From: Bacteroidota bacterium
GTDB lineage: Bacteria; Bacteroidota; Bacteroidia; Palsa-965
Assembly: GCA_013288325.1 (NCBI GenBank)
Contig: JABDCB010000002.1
Location: forward strand, 53,453-117,452
Direction: 5' to 3'
DNA: 64,000 bases
Below, one piece after another: positions 1-9,742 of the stretch. Each line of letters begins with the position of its first letter. The stretch's first letter is position 1. The position numbers and the translations under genes are program-made. The notes under the pieces were generated by a model. That model was given only the letters and a program-made list of their open reading frames with translations. It was not told where the DNA came from and did not search any database.

Positions 1-1104
1 AGCCTTAAGTCGGATTATCAGTGGAATCCGCTGAAGGGAAATATTGTAGGCTTCGGGGCTTTTGTTTCGTATTATGATATAGCGTATAACTACAGTCAGA
101 ATGACACATCTACAATCATTGACAGAAGGAATTATGGCCTCCTGGGCGGGGGATATTTGCAGGATAAAATAAAACTCTTTAACGACAAGTTGCAGTTAAC
201 ACCGGGTATCCGTTGGAGTTATTTCAATGTGACAAACAAAACGTATAACGAACCGCGGTTCTCTGCCATTTATAATTTCAACGATAAATGGTCATTTAAA
301 GCCGCTACCGGCAGTTATTACCAGTTTGTAAACCGGGTAACGCGTGAAGATATCCTGTCGGGTAGCAGGGATTTCTGGATTCTTTCCGATGGAAATCGTA
401 TTCCGGTAAGTAACGCCCTTCATTATATTTCAGGAGTGTCGTATGAAACATTGGGTTACTTGTTTAGTGTGGAAGGGTATTATAAAGTACTGAGCGATCT
501 GACAGATTATACGCAGCGTTTCAATGTCAGTCCTACCCGAATCAATTACAGCGAAAATTTTTACACCGGTTCCGGAACAGCACAAGGGGTAGAGTTTCTC
601 GCTCAGAAGAAATTCGGAAAGCTTACCGGCTGGATCAGCTACACACTGAGCAAGACCAGGGATCATTTTTCCGTGTATTCCAATTCGGATTATCCTTCCG
701 ATCAGGATGTGCCTAATGAGTTTAAGATTATATTATTGTATAAATGGAAGCGCTGGGATTTTTCTACCACCTGGGTGTATGCCACCGGCCGACCATATAC
801 AGCGCCTTCAGGAGCTTATGGAGTAACTTTGCTGGATGGAAATACAGCTGATTTTTTCACCGTTACTTCTCAGAACAGCCTCCGTTTACCGGATTATCAC
901 CGCATGGATATTTCGGCCAACTATAATCTCAAAACACCAGAGGGAAGAAATATTGGTTATATAGGATTCTCCATCTTTAATGTATACAACAGAGCTAATG
1001 TATGGTATAAAACATACCAGATTGTGGGCTCGCAGATTGTGGAAACAGATGTGGATTATCTGGGAATAGTTCCAAACATCACTTTGTCATTAAAGCTTCG
1101 ATAA
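1..1104 (+). CDS. TonB-dependent receptor, C-terminal part (truncated by window start)
   Basis: Frame is open from base 1 (SLKSDYQWNPLKGNIVGFGAFVSYYD...), so the ORF-track start at 157 is internal. Alternating beta-strand outer-membrane barrel pattern, ending in NITLSLKLR. Confidence 0.85.
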   Translation, partial: SLKSDYQWNPLKGNIVGFGAFVSYYDIAYNYSQNDTSTIIDRRNYGLLGGGYLQDKIKLFNDKLQLTPGIRWSYFNVTNKTYNEPRFSAIYNFNDKWSFKAATGSYYQFVNRVTREDILSGSRDFWILSDGNRIPVSNALHYISGVSYETLGYLFSVEGYYKVLSDLTDYTQRFNVSPTRINYSENFYTGSGTAQGVEFLAQKKFGKLTGWISYTLSKTRDHFSVYSNSDYPSDQDVPNEFKIILLYKWKRWDFSTTWVYATGRPYTAPSGAYGVTLLDGNTADFFTVTSQNSLRLPDYHRMDISANYNLKTPEGRNIGYIGFSIFNVYNRANVWYKTYQIVGSQIVETDVDYLGIVPNITLSLKLR

Positions 1105-1105
1105 C

Positions 1106-1930
1106 ATGCAAATGAAACAGTTGAAAACAGGTTGTTTGCTGCTGCTGCTACTTTCTTTTTGCTCATGTAAAAAAGAAGTAGCGGATCCTTCTTTTACGGA
1201 TACGCCTGTTGTACAAGGTTATCTGGAACCTGGTACAACCCCAATACTTAATATATCGCGACAAGTGGCATTTTCAAGCACCGCTACCTATGCTCCTGAT
1301 AATATCAATGCATTGAATGTTCAGATCATTTATAACGATACAGTCTATACGATGAAGCCACTTGGCAATGGCAATTATGTGGACAGCAATCTGTTTATCT
1401 CGAAAAATGGCACCTATGGGTTGCGGTTTGCCTACAATGGAAAAACGGTAAGTGCCACTACCAGCATACCGCCCAAACCAACCGGGTATTCAGAATCGAC
1501 TGATACGATGTCAATCGTGCAGGAAGGAACAGGTGCAACAGGTGGAGGAGGCGGGTTGGGCGGGTATCGTCCGAATCCTTTTATCATGAGCTGGTCCAAT
1601 CCGGATGCATCCTATTATATAATTGTTGTGGAAAATATCGAGGTGAACCCGGTTGCCATCAATTTGAATGAAACAGCTCCTCCCCGGATTTTCCGAAACC
1701 AGCCTACTCAAAGTAATCAGTATCAGATCAACTCGAGAGAATTTCATTTTTACGGGCGTCATCGTATGATTCTTTATCATCTGAATCCGGATTATGCTTC
1801 GTTATACAATAATGATGGTAGCAGCTCGCTGAATCTGACCAACCCTCAGACCAACCTGACGAACGGGCTGGGCATCTTTACCGGACTCAATGCAGATACC
1901 CTGATGGTTACCATTTATAAGCCTTTATAA
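1106..1930 (+). CDS. DUF4249-like lipoprotein, partner of upstream TonB receptor
   Basis: Lipobox LLLLLSFCSCKKE; 'PVVQGYLEPGTTPILNISRQVAFSS' resembles DUF4249. Starts 1 nt after the receptor stop. Confidence 0.7.
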   Translation: MQMKQLKTGCLLLLLLSFCSCKKEVADPSFTDTPVVQGYLEPGTTPILNISRQVAFSSTATYAPDNINALNVQIIYNDTVYTMKPLGNGNYVDSNLFISKNGTYGLRFAYNGKTVSATTSIPPKPTGYSESTDTMSIVQEGTGATGGGGGLGGYRPNPFIMSWSNPDASYYIIVVENIEVNPVAINLNETAPPRIFRNQPTQSNQYQINSREFHFYGRHRMILYHLNPDYASLYNNDGSSSLNLTNPQTNLTNGLGIFTGLNADTLMVTIYKPL

Positions 1931-1990
1931 AAAGAAGTAGCATTCCTTTTATCCCCCTGATTTTGTACCTTTGGTGTAGCAACATCCAGC

Positions 1991-2464
1991 ATGAAAACGG
2001 CTTTCAGAACATCAGGAATAAGTATTTTTCTTGTTTTATTCCTCCTTTCAGGTGATTCCTGTAAAAAAGAGCCGACTGTTACCTATGGTTCCGTCACCGT
2101 TCACATCTCCTTGATTGATTATAACTACGCTCCTTACACCGCAGGCACCTGGCTCAGCTCAACCAAGATCAAGATACGTTATGCAGGCGTGTATCTGGAT
2201 AGCCTCGTCAATCTGTACGGAGCTTTTAATCTGCCTCAAAGCACCCCCATTGCCAGTCCATGCACGGCTCATCTGAATGAGTTGAGTCACACGTTCCGGA
2301 TTCAGAATAATGTTCTCAATTCACTTGAAATATCGGACCCTTCCGGGCTCAGAATCTCGTATCAGATCAATAATACTACGTCTTACTTTTCCACTGTAAG
2401 CGATAGTACCACCTCCTATTTGTCCAATACGGGTTGTCAGCTCTATCTGTTTCCGGTACGATAA
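1991..2464 (+). CDS. hypothetical lipoprotein
   Basis: Signal peptide with lipobox (LFLLSGDSCKKEP); no family recognised. Confidence 0.6.
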   Translation: MKTAFRTSGISIFLVLFLLSGDSCKKEPTVTYGSVTVHISLIDYNYAPYTAGTWLSSTKIKIRYAGVYLDSLVNLYGAFNLPQSTPIASPCTAHLNELSHTFRIQNNVLNSLEISDPSGLRISYQINNTTSYFSTVSDSTTSYLSNTGCQLYLFPVR

Positions 2465-2545
2465 TCTATTTTCACCCTCTTCAGAATTATTCAGTATTTT
2501 TGAATTCAACCCACTAATGCAAAACAACAACTATACCCCTCGATC

Positions 2546-3073
2546 ATGAAAAAAGCAAATCTGTTTCTATTTATAATATTGGCATTTACTGTTTCAGTGC
2601 CTAAAGCACAAACCGTTTATAAAGAATATAAGGTGGGTCATCCTATCTTTCTAAGTCTGCCTGACTATATGAGCAAAACTGCCGGTATCAATGCTGCTGC
2701 CGCTGTACAATATAAAAGCGTAGTAAAAGATGTATACGGTTTCGTGATTGAGGATAACAAGGAAGAGATGGGGTATGTGGATATGAATTACAGTAATATA
2801 AATGAGTTTTATGATGACTTTATAAAAGGCTTTACCAAGGATCTTGAAAAAGCAGTTGTTTCTACCCCGTTGGCTCAGAAAAAGGGCGAAACCAATTTTA
2901 TAGAAGCTGACCTGAGTTATTATGATACCGATGCCAAGGCAGATATCTATTATCTGGTAGGGATTGTAGAAACAAAAACTTCCTATTATAAAGTTCTTTC
3001 CTGGGCCGCCGCCGAAAATAAAGATAAGTTCAAAGCTGATTTCCAGAAGATACTTTACAGTCTTAAGGATTAG
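2546..3073 (+). CDS. hypothetical secreted protein
   Basis: N-terminal signal peptide MKKANLFLFIILAFTVSVPKAQ; 175 aa. Confidence 0.65.
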   Translation: MKKANLFLFIILAFTVSVPKAQTVYKEYKVGHPIFLSLPDYMSKTAGINAAAAVQYKSVVKDVYGFVIEDNKEEMGYVDMNYSNINEFYDDFIKGFTKDLEKAVVSTPLAQKKGETNFIEADLSYYDTDAKADIYYLVGIVETKTSYYKVLSWAAAENKDKFKADFQKILYSLKD

Positions 3074-3097
3074 GCGGGCAGGATAAAAGCGGTATTG

Positions 3098-3492
3098 TTA
3101 ACGGACGGGCCATTGTTTATCCAATGCTACGGCTTCTTTAAGCAGTTTACGAATGGCTTTTTCATCAATCTCTTCCGGGGTGGTATAGATCTTGTAAAAG
3201 ATCTGTTTGTTGCTTCCGTGTTTCAGATAATTGTCGACGTCTTCCAGTTTGCAGCCATACCAGAACCCGATCAATACACCTTTTTTGATACCTCCTCTGG
3301 GAACAGTAGAGGGCCATATAATACAGATTCCTTTATGGCCATAAAAGAACGGAACGCTATACGAGATTTTTTCGCGGCAATAGGCGGGCAGTGTTTCTTT
3401 TACAATTTGTCTGAGAATATCCACGATGATGCGTTCCTCTTCCGGAAGCAGATCATAGAGTTCGGGCAGAGAAGTTATTTTGTAGCCCATTA
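3098..3492 (-). CDS. DUF1801 domain-containing protein
   Basis: 'REKISYSVPFFYGHKGICIIWPS...KGVLIGFWYG' typical of DUF1801. The MGYKITSLPELYDLL start overlaps the upstream stop as TAATG, which is more plausible than the longer ORF to 3574. Confidence 0.75.
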
Positions 3493-4194
3493 CATCCAGC
3501 CATTTAGTTTGTAATATAGGATCGCAGTGAATTCGCGCAGGCAATTGATTTCCAGTTTCAGGTAGTTCCAGCAATTGTAGCGTAGACCCAGGTTGGAGCT
3601 TACATCGGGAATATATTTTTTTCCTCCCAGCTTTTTATAGTCAAATTCCAGATCAGCAAACATGGCATTCTCGAACGATGCCTGACCGCCCACATGTATA
3701 AAACCCGCTTTGCGAAATGTGCTCACCGTTCTTCTCATGTTTTCGGCACTGGTAACAAGGACAAGATTGGTAGAAAGCAGTTCCGGAAAGTCCTGAGCCA
3801 GGCACAAAGCCTGCTCACGGGTATTGGTACCTCTTTTTTCTATCCGGATAAGACAGGAGTCTGCTTTACGCAGGATCAGCTCTTCCCGCATATCACCGAT
3901 AACGGCGGTATCTTTTGGATGTACAATAAAGATCTTGCTTTTAGGATATTTTACCGAGAGCGCTGCCGTATAATACAGACGAATCAGGTTTGCTTCACTT
4001 GGCATACCACTTCCTCCCAAAAAAACAATGGCATCGGGTTTAAAGATATACTTACTGTTGCTGGTGCCCAACCAGGCTGTTACATCATAAGGGATACGGG
4101 TAAAGGAAAAAACAAGGAGGAGAAAGAAAAAAATGCCCAGCATCAGAAAGATCCAATGGAACACCTTTTTTATGGTATGTAATATGGCCTGCAT
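3490..4194 (-). CDS. YdcF-like (DUF218) membrane protein
   Basis: N-terminal TM, then PDAIVFLGGSGMPSEANLIRLYYTAAL...EKRGTNTREQA, characteristic of YdcF/DUF218. Confidence 0.75.
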   Translation of the reverse strand: MQAILHTIKKVFHWIFLMLGIFFFLLLVFSFTRIPYDVTAWLGTSNSKYIFKPDAIVFLGGSGMPSEANLIRLYYTAALSVKYPKSKIFIVHPKDTAVIGDMREELILRKADSCLIRIEKRGTNTREQALCLAQDFPELLSTNLVLVTSAENMRRTVSTFRKAGFIHVGGQASFENAMFADLEFDYKKLGGKKYIPDVSSNLGLRYNCWNYLKLEINCLREFTAILYYKLNGWM

Positions 4195-4306
4195 CTTACC
4201 ACGAATATAACGGAATTCCCTTTAACAGAATTGTCGGTGGTGGAAGATGCAGGAGCCGGTGCCGACATTAATTTTCATAGCTTTGAGTTGTCATCTTATC
4301 AGGTAA

Positions 4307-5446
4307 ATGAAAAGCATTTTTCTCCTATTCTTTTTTCCCACATGGGTGTTTGCCCAAAGCATACGGCTGGAAAGTCTGCGTCAGGAGGTAAAACAGGATG
4401 TACGTCAGGGGAGGTATGAAAAGGCCGTCTCGATACTGAGCAACAACCTTTCTAGCATAAACAATGACACAACGGGTTTGTTCGACGCATTGATCAATCT
4501 TTGTCTTTTTGAAAAGCGATGGAAGGAGATAATCGGAGCTTATTCGGGGCATCATTGTGCGAAAGGAGAAGATACCACTTCCTTGTCCCTCGCCCGATAT
4601 TATACCCAATATCCGGCTGAGCAAATACAATTAAATAAGTCGATTGATGTTCCGTATAAGCCAAGTCCTTCGGGAACCCCTATTGTCGAGGTTCGGATAA
4701 ACAGGAAGACTTATCATTTCTGGTTTGATACGGGTGCGGGCATTACAGTTCTTTCGGAAAGGACGGCTGCACAATGCGGAATAAAAGAAGAAAAAGGTCA
4801 AGCAGGCCAGGCCTTGGCAGCAACAGGCAAAACAGTTTCGGTTTCTCCCGGGGTGATTGATTCCTTACAGATTGGAGAGATGAAAGTATATCATCATCCG
4901 TGCATCATCCTCAGCAACAGAAGTCTTGAAATAAGAGTACTGGGGATACGCATTCTGAAGATAGATGGTATCATAGGCTGGAATATTTTGCAGGAACTGG
5001 ATGTGACTATCCATGGCAAGGAAAAAGTAATTTCATTAGGGCTGTCGTCCAGTCATCAAAGTGATGAGCATAATTTTTTCTGGTATGGTACACCTCTTAT
5101 TGCCTGTAAAGATTCAGCAGGAAAAGGCTTTTTTTTCTTTATCGATACCGGAGGCGATCAGCCAGGTTTGTATGAGACAGCTTTGACAAAAATAGATACA
5201 AGCAAGGCGAAGAAGAAAACAATTGTGTTGGGTTCTGCAGGAGGAGTGCGGAAAATCAACTCCTTTCTGTTTCCCCGTTTCAAGATTATCGCCGGCGGTC
5301 ATACTTTTATTTTGGAGAATGTTTCCGTATACCCTAACAACCCTGAACTGCTTTATGCTCCTGATGGTGTATTTGGGATCAACGAGTTTAAGAATACCAC
5401 TCTTCGTTTTAATGTGAAACAGGGATATCTGATTGTGTGTGATTAG
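4307..5446 (+). CDS. secreted retropepsin-like aspartyl protease
   Basis: Signal peptide; FWFDTGAGITVLS motif and a second FFIDTGGDQPG motif. Confidence 0.75.
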   Translation: MKSIFLLFFFPTWVFAQSIRLESLRQEVKQDVRQGRYEKAVSILSNNLSSINNDTTGLFDALINLCLFEKRWKEIIGAYSGHHCAKGEDTTSLSLARYYTQYPAEQIQLNKSIDVPYKPSPSGTPIVEVRINRKTYHFWFDTGAGITVLSERTAAQCGIKEEKGQAGQALAATGKTVSVSPGVIDSLQIGEMKVYHHPCIILSNRSLEIRVLGIRILKIDGIIGWNILQELDVTIHGKEKVISLGLSSSHQSDEHNFFWYGTPLIACKDSAGKGFFFFIDTGGDQPGLYETALTKIDTSKAKKKTIVLGSAGGVRKINSFLFPRFKIIAGGHTFILENVSVYPNNPELLYAPDGVFGINEFKNTTLRFNVKQGYLIVCD

Positions 5447-5462
5447 AACTGATCTGAACGGT

Positions 5463-5987
5463 TCAGGGCCGGAATGTCTCTCTGTCAAGTATCATAAAAC
5501 GTTGCCCCAGATAGGTTGTACCTGATTTGAAAAAATGGGGAATGCGACCATATTCCCTGAATCCTATCCTTTCATATACCTTGATTGCTCTGGCATTCTC
5601 ATTTACGACCCCCAGTGTAACAAGTTCTATTTCGGGTTTCAGAAAGGCTTTTTCTATCGCTTTTCTGAGCAGTGCGGGGCCAACGTGTTTGCCAGCATAG
5701 TCTGGCTTAACATACATCTGTACAATATCTCCGCGATGTTTAGTCTTCAGACGACCTTCTGAATGAAAACCACATAATCCTATCAGTTGTTCCCCGTCAA
5801 AGGCACCCATCATAAAACAATCTTTATCTCCCTTTTTTATAATTTGTTCAAACTTGAGTTCAGTTTTTTTACTTTCTTCTTCATAGGTGGATCCAAAGTT
5901 GTCAGGAAAAGATCGAAGGCATTCAAGTCTTGTTTTCCGATATGCCAGGGCATCCGATGGCTGAAGGTGACGAAAGATAATATCCAT
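5463..5987 (-). CDS. GNAT family N-acetyltransferase
   Basis: DIIFRHLQPSDALAYRKTRLE ... VQMYVKPDYAGKHVGPALLRKAIEKA ... NENARAIKVYERIGFREYG, GNAT motifs. Confidence 0.88.
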   Translation of the reverse strand: MDIIFRHLQPSDALAYRKTRLECLRSFPDNFGSTYEEESKKTELKFEQIIKKGDKDCFMMGAFDGEQLIGLCGFHSEGRLKTKHRGDIVQMYVKPDYAGKHVGPALLRKAIEKAFLKPEIELVTLGVVNENARAIKVYERIGFREYGRIPHFFKSGTTYLGQRFMILDRETFRP

Positions 5988-6018
5988 ACTAAAAAAAGGG
6001 TGTGAAGGTTATACGGAC

Positions 6019-8571
6019 TTACTGTGGCGGCTCTGTCAGATTGGGATCTTCGGCCTCTTTCTGTTTTTTGAATTCGAGCTTGCCGAATTTATAGGTGAGG
6101 TTGATACCGAACGAACGATAGGGTAACTGACGATCGGTGAGCAAGCTGAAATTAGTTCCCGATAATACCGTTTGCTGATCAATGTATTTATTAAACGGAT
6201 TTGTCGCTGTTGCTGCAATACTGAACTTTTTATGAAAGAACTGTTTGCGGAATGCAAAGTTATAAGTAGCAAAGGCTGGCATTGTTCCCTGAGCATTTAT
6301 CCTCAGGGAATTGTAGTTCCCAAATATTTCCACACTCAGGGAGCTGCTTACTTCATACGATGCATTTAAATTAACACGGTAGTTGAAACCATGCACATCT
6401 CCACCGGAAGAAAGTCCGGTGATGATATATCGCTCAAATGCAGAAATATTCGAGCGAAGCGTAAGTTTTGATTTAACAGGCACGGAGAAAAACAAATTCC
6501 CTCCCAGATTGTTTTCATGCCCGATATTTTCACGGGTGGTTACAGCCACATTTGCATAAGTGGAATCTCCGATTTTGTAAGTCGGATAAAAACGGGTGTA
6601 GGATTGAATATCATCTGTATTCAGTCTTGCAAACAGGGTTGCCACAAAGGTGGTACCCTTATCAAAGGTTTTATTATAACCGAGTTCTACCTTGTCGGCT
6701 TGTTCGGGAAGAAGGGCAATGTTACCGGTAGTAATATTTCGTGGATCGCTTGCATTCAGGAAAGGATTCAGGTCATTGTATCCGGGTCGTTGAATCCGGT
6801 GAGAATAACTAATCTTGAGTGTCTGATTGCCGGCAAAGGTATGAGACAATACAGCCGAAGGGGCAATGGTTCCATAAGGATTGATGGTGGTGTTACCCAC
6901 ACCCGAAAAATCGGCTTTTGCTGTGGTGTATTCATAGCGCCCTCCGGCTTTCACATCCAGAAACTGAAATAATTTGAATGTAGCGGAGAGATAACCTGCA
7001 TAAATATTCCGGTCGTAGGTAAGTGAAGAGGATTGAGTTGTATTATAATCATAATTACCCGTGCTAGTATTGAGCAGATATACATCCGATGTACTGCTGA
7101 TCTGATCAAGGACTGTTTTTACTCCCGCTTCCAGAATCACGTCTTTCTTCAGGGGCTGGGTATAATTGATCTCCACATTGGTTTCTTTGGAAGTGCCAGG
7201 GTTATTACCGTACGATCCATTGTACACTGATTCGGGAGACAAATATTCCTGTGTCTGTTTATAATAAGAGAAATTGGATCCGTAGGATGAATTATACAGT
7301 ATATCCAGCTGAGGGCCATCTTTCTTAAATACTCTTTTATAACTCAGGTTATAGTCATAGGACTGCACGGAGGAGTTGCTGGCTGTATTGATTCCATCGT
7401 TCACGTTGGAAAGCTGGTTGCCATAAGCATCTGTCAATACAGTCTGTCGGCCGGCTGTGCCCGAATTGCTGCTGCCGAATGAATTGTAGTTAAAACCTCC
7501 GGTGATATTGTCTTTGGAAGTAGGTTCCCAGTCGAAACCGGCTCCTGCCTGATAGCCGTTTCGCATAAAATCACTTTGTCCGTTCTCTATGAGGCTCGTG
7601 TTTTGTAAGGCCACCGGATCCTGTGATTGCCGGTTCATGGTATTGATAGTAGTGGATGTAAGCTGAGCATTGCCACTTACAAAAGCGTGAGCTCCAAATT
7701 TTCCTTTACGTGCATTCAGGTTAAACGAACCGTTTTCCAAACGGGTACCGGCAGAAAGAGAAAGATTTCCATTTACGCCCTGGGCCGTCACCTTTTTTAG
7801 AACAATATTGATGATGCCTCCTGTTCCTTCCGCATCATATTTAGCGCCTGGGCTGGTAATCACTTCTATGCTTTGTATCTGACTGGCGGGAATAGATTGT
7901 AATACATCGGTCAGATTATTTCCAAAAATGCTGGACGGTTGTCCATTAATCAAAAAGCGGATGTTGGAATTTCCCTGAAGCTCTACATTACCATCCACAT
8001 CAACAGAAACCTGAGGCACTTTCTTAAGGATATCTGTAGCTACTCCGCCTTGCGATGTAAGATCGTTTTCCGCATTGTAAACCATTTTATCAATCTTGTT
8101 TTCAATCAGACTTTTGTCGGCGGTAATGGTTACTTCTTTTAAGGTTGCCTGGTTGTTACGCAGTCTTATTTTATCAAGTACCACCTGGGTATTTGACGCG
8201 CTGATAACGATATTGGTTTTGTAACCGGTTTGGTATCCCACAAAATAAATCACAAGACGATACGTTCCGAAGGGCACATTGGCAAGGGTGAATTTTCCGT
8301 TTTCATCGGTAGAGGTACCATTCACTTCCTTTTTTGATTCCATTTGTTCCAGCCCGATGGAAGCATACCCAACAGGTTGCAGGGTGGCCGAATCAAGTAC
8401 AGTTCCTGATATTTTGCCCGTGTTTTTATCATCCTGTCCCTGAGCATTGGCTGAAATAGCTGCCGCCACCAGGAAGAGGAGGAAAAGGGCAGTTCTTATA
8501 AAACCTGCAAAACGGGAAACAGAAGCAAGAGAACAATCGCGCATGAATACAGAATTGATGAAGAGGACCAA
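6019..8571 (-). CDS. TonB-dependent receptor / outer membrane beta-barrel protein with carboxypeptidase-regulatory-like domain
   Basis: GKISGTVLDSATLQPVGYASIGL (CarboxypepD_reg), plug region 'VQLDGNSNIRFLINGQPSS-like' (VELQGNSNIRFLINGQPSSIFG) and C-terminal barrel LTYKFGKLEFKK. Confidence 0.88.
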   Translation of the reverse strand: MVLFINSVFMRDCSLASVSRFAGFIRTALFLLFLVAAAISANAQGQDDKNTGKISGTVLDSATLQPVGYASIGLEQMESKKEVNGTSTDENGKFTLANVPFGTYRLVIYFVGYQTGYKTNIVISASNTQVVLDKIRLRNNQATLKEVTITADKSLIENKIDKMVYNAENDLTSQGGVATDILKKVPQVSVDVDGNVELQGNSNIRFLINGQPSSIFGNNLTDVLQSIPASQIQSIEVITSPGAKYDAEGTGGIINIVLKKVTAQGVNGNLSLSAGTRLENGSFNLNARKGKFGAHAFVSGNAQLTSTTINTMNRQSQDPVALQNTSLIENGQSDFMRNGYQAGAGFDWEPTSKDNITGGFNYNSFGSSNSGTAGRQTVLTDAYGNQLSNVNDGINTASNSSVQSYDYNLSYKRVFKKDGPQLDILYNSSYGSNFSYYKQTQEYLSPESVYNGSYGNNPGTSKETNVEINYTQPLKKDVILEAGVKTVLDQISSTSDVYLLNTSTGNYDYNTTQSSSLTYDRNIYAGYLSATFKLFQFLDVKAGGRYEYTTAKADFSGVGNTTINPYGTIAPSAVLSHTFAGNQTLKISYSHRIQRPGYNDLNPFLNASDPRNITTGNIALLPEQADKVELGYNKTFDKGTTFVATLFARLNTDDIQSYTRFYPTYKIGDSTYANVAVTTRENIGHENNLGGNLFFSVPVKSKLTLRSNISAFERYIITGLSSGGDVHGFNYRVNLNASYEVSSSLSVEIFGNYNSLRINAQGTMPAFATYNFAFRKQFFHKKFSIAATATNPFNKYIDQQTVLSGTNFSLLTDRQLPYRSFGINLTYKFGKLEFKKQKEAEDPNLTEPPQ

Positions 8572-8745
8572 AATTAGGGATGAATTCTGGATAAATGTTG
8601 AATAACAGGATGTTTTCGACCAGTGACTTGATGAGTCCTCCGGATTGATGTACAGCCGAGTATGATTTCTTTAACACCTTTTAACAGCGCAAACAAAGCA
8701 GTCCCATTGTTTTCACGCTATGGCCCTTTACCTTTGGTTCAGGAT

Positions 8746-9102
8746 ATGAAACAAATAGCACACTTGCTCCTTCTCTGGATTTTCCTGCTTAATACGGCCC
8801 CGGCTGTAGCAAGCATGTTGCCGGTTGTACAAAAGAATGAGCATTGTATTACGTCCTGTTGTGAAAAGAAACATACCTGCCATACAGGTAAAAATCAAAA
8901 GAAGGATAACCGTGAAAATTGTTGCGATAACGGAATATGTACTTCGGGTAACTGTTGTGTCTGTTGTTTTTATTTCAACGAGCATGAATTGAGCATGAGG
9001 TTTGCAGAGCAGAAAAACAAAACAGCCCCTTTCGTTCATAAAAATGAAAATGCCCTTTCTTCATATCTATCCAATACCTGGCAACCTCCCAAGACAGTTT
9101 AA
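8746..9102 (+). CDS. Cys/His-rich small exported protein (HYC_CC_PP-like)
   Basis: Preferred start MKQIAHLLLLWIFLLNTAPAVA at 8746. Cys-rich body (CITSCCEKKHTCHTGK...NCCDNGICTSGNCCVCC) and C-terminal WQPPK. Confidence 0.6.
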   Translation: MKQIAHLLLLWIFLLNTAPAVASMLPVVQKNEHCITSCCEKKHTCHTGKNQKKDNRENCCDNGICTSGNCCVCCFYFNEHELSMRFAEQKNKTAPFVHKNENALSSYLSNTWQPPKTV

Positions 9103-9161
9103 GTATGTCCATTTCTTCGGAAACAATACTATTCTATACTTAAACTATAAAAACCTATAAC

Positions 9162-9332
9162 ATGAAAAAGACAATTGTAGGCATGGCAACCATGCTACTT
9201 ATTGCCGGGACGTCCGTATATGCCGGTAATGACAAGACAGATTCAAATACCAAGTCGAACAGCAAATCCTGCACATGCACGAAAGATTGCTGCAAAAGCT
9301 GTGGTTCTAAAGAGTGCACTTGCTGTAAGTAA
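9162..9332 (+). CDS. small exported Cys-rich protein (56 aa), not in ORF track
   Basis: Read directly: MKKTIVGMATMLLIAGTSVYAGNDKTDSNTKSNSKSCTCTKDCCKSCGSKECTCCK*. Signal peptide plus 10 Cys in the last 20 residues; followed by a rho-independent terminator. Confidence 0.7.
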   Translation: MKKTIVGMATMLLIAGTSVYAGNDKTDSNTKSNSKSCTCTKDCCKSCGSKECTCCK

Positions 9333-9350
9333 GTGATGTCTGAGTGATTA

Positions 9351-9387
9351 AGCGGCTGTTTCCGGAAGGGACAGTCGCTTTTTTTTT
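9351..9387 (+). terminator. rho-independent terminator
   Basis: AGCGGCTGT - TTCCGGAAGGG - ACAGTCGCT (9-bp stem with one G-T) followed by a run of T. Confidence 0.85.
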
Positions 9388-9528
9388 GGAGATAATGAGC
9401 TGTTTATTAAAGGCTTTCCAATACTTAGTATCAGCACTATTGTTAACTGCAAGTAACTACTAATAGTGTATCATAAGGGAAACACCAAAAATATTTGAAA
9501 AAAAATTAGGAGATAATATTTTTATCCC

Positions 9529-9554
9529 TACATTTGTCTACCAATTTAGTAGAC
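9529..9554 (+). promoter_or_regulatory. Bacteroidota -7-like element (TACATTTG) abutting near-perfect 19-bp palindrome GTCTACCAATTTAGTAGAC
   Basis: TAnnTTTG match at 9529-9536. GTCTAC(9536-9541)/GTAGAC(9549-9554), with 8 of 9 symmetric pairs complementary; probable operator. Confidence 0.5.
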
Positions 9555-9631
9555 TATTAGGTTTGCTTTCATTGGAACCTCCAAAACCGCTTCGTGGTAA
9601 TGGATAAGGAGGCTTGGATTTCAAGTATTAA

Positions 9632-9742
9632 ATGAATGAAATGAAAAAGTTTTATAAAATATCAGTATTCGAGACCTTGATGTTCCCAAGCATTCAACCT
9701 CCTGAATTGACGACAAGACCCTTTTCTTGTTGTTGTTGTTAA
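9632..9742 (+). CDS. putative leader peptide with C-terminal tetra-cysteine
   Basis: Read directly: MNEMKKFYKISVFETLMFPSIQPPELTTRPFSCCCC* (36 aa); four consecutive TGT codons then TAA. Lies in the 5' leader of the PstS-like/SusCD operon. Confidence 0.5.
   Translation: MNEMKKFYKISVFETLMFPSIQPPELTTRPFSCCCC

Noticed and set aside
3694-4182. 162-aa plus-strand ORF
   Set aside because: Antisense to the YdcF-like gene.
6172-8142. Plus-strand ORFs inside the TonB receptor at 6019..8571
   Set aside because: Antisense to conserved coding sequence.
9555-9630. SAM or cobalamin riboswitch in the SusCD operon leader
   Set aside because: Could not find the conserved boxes of either class by eye; left as an unassigned hairpin region.
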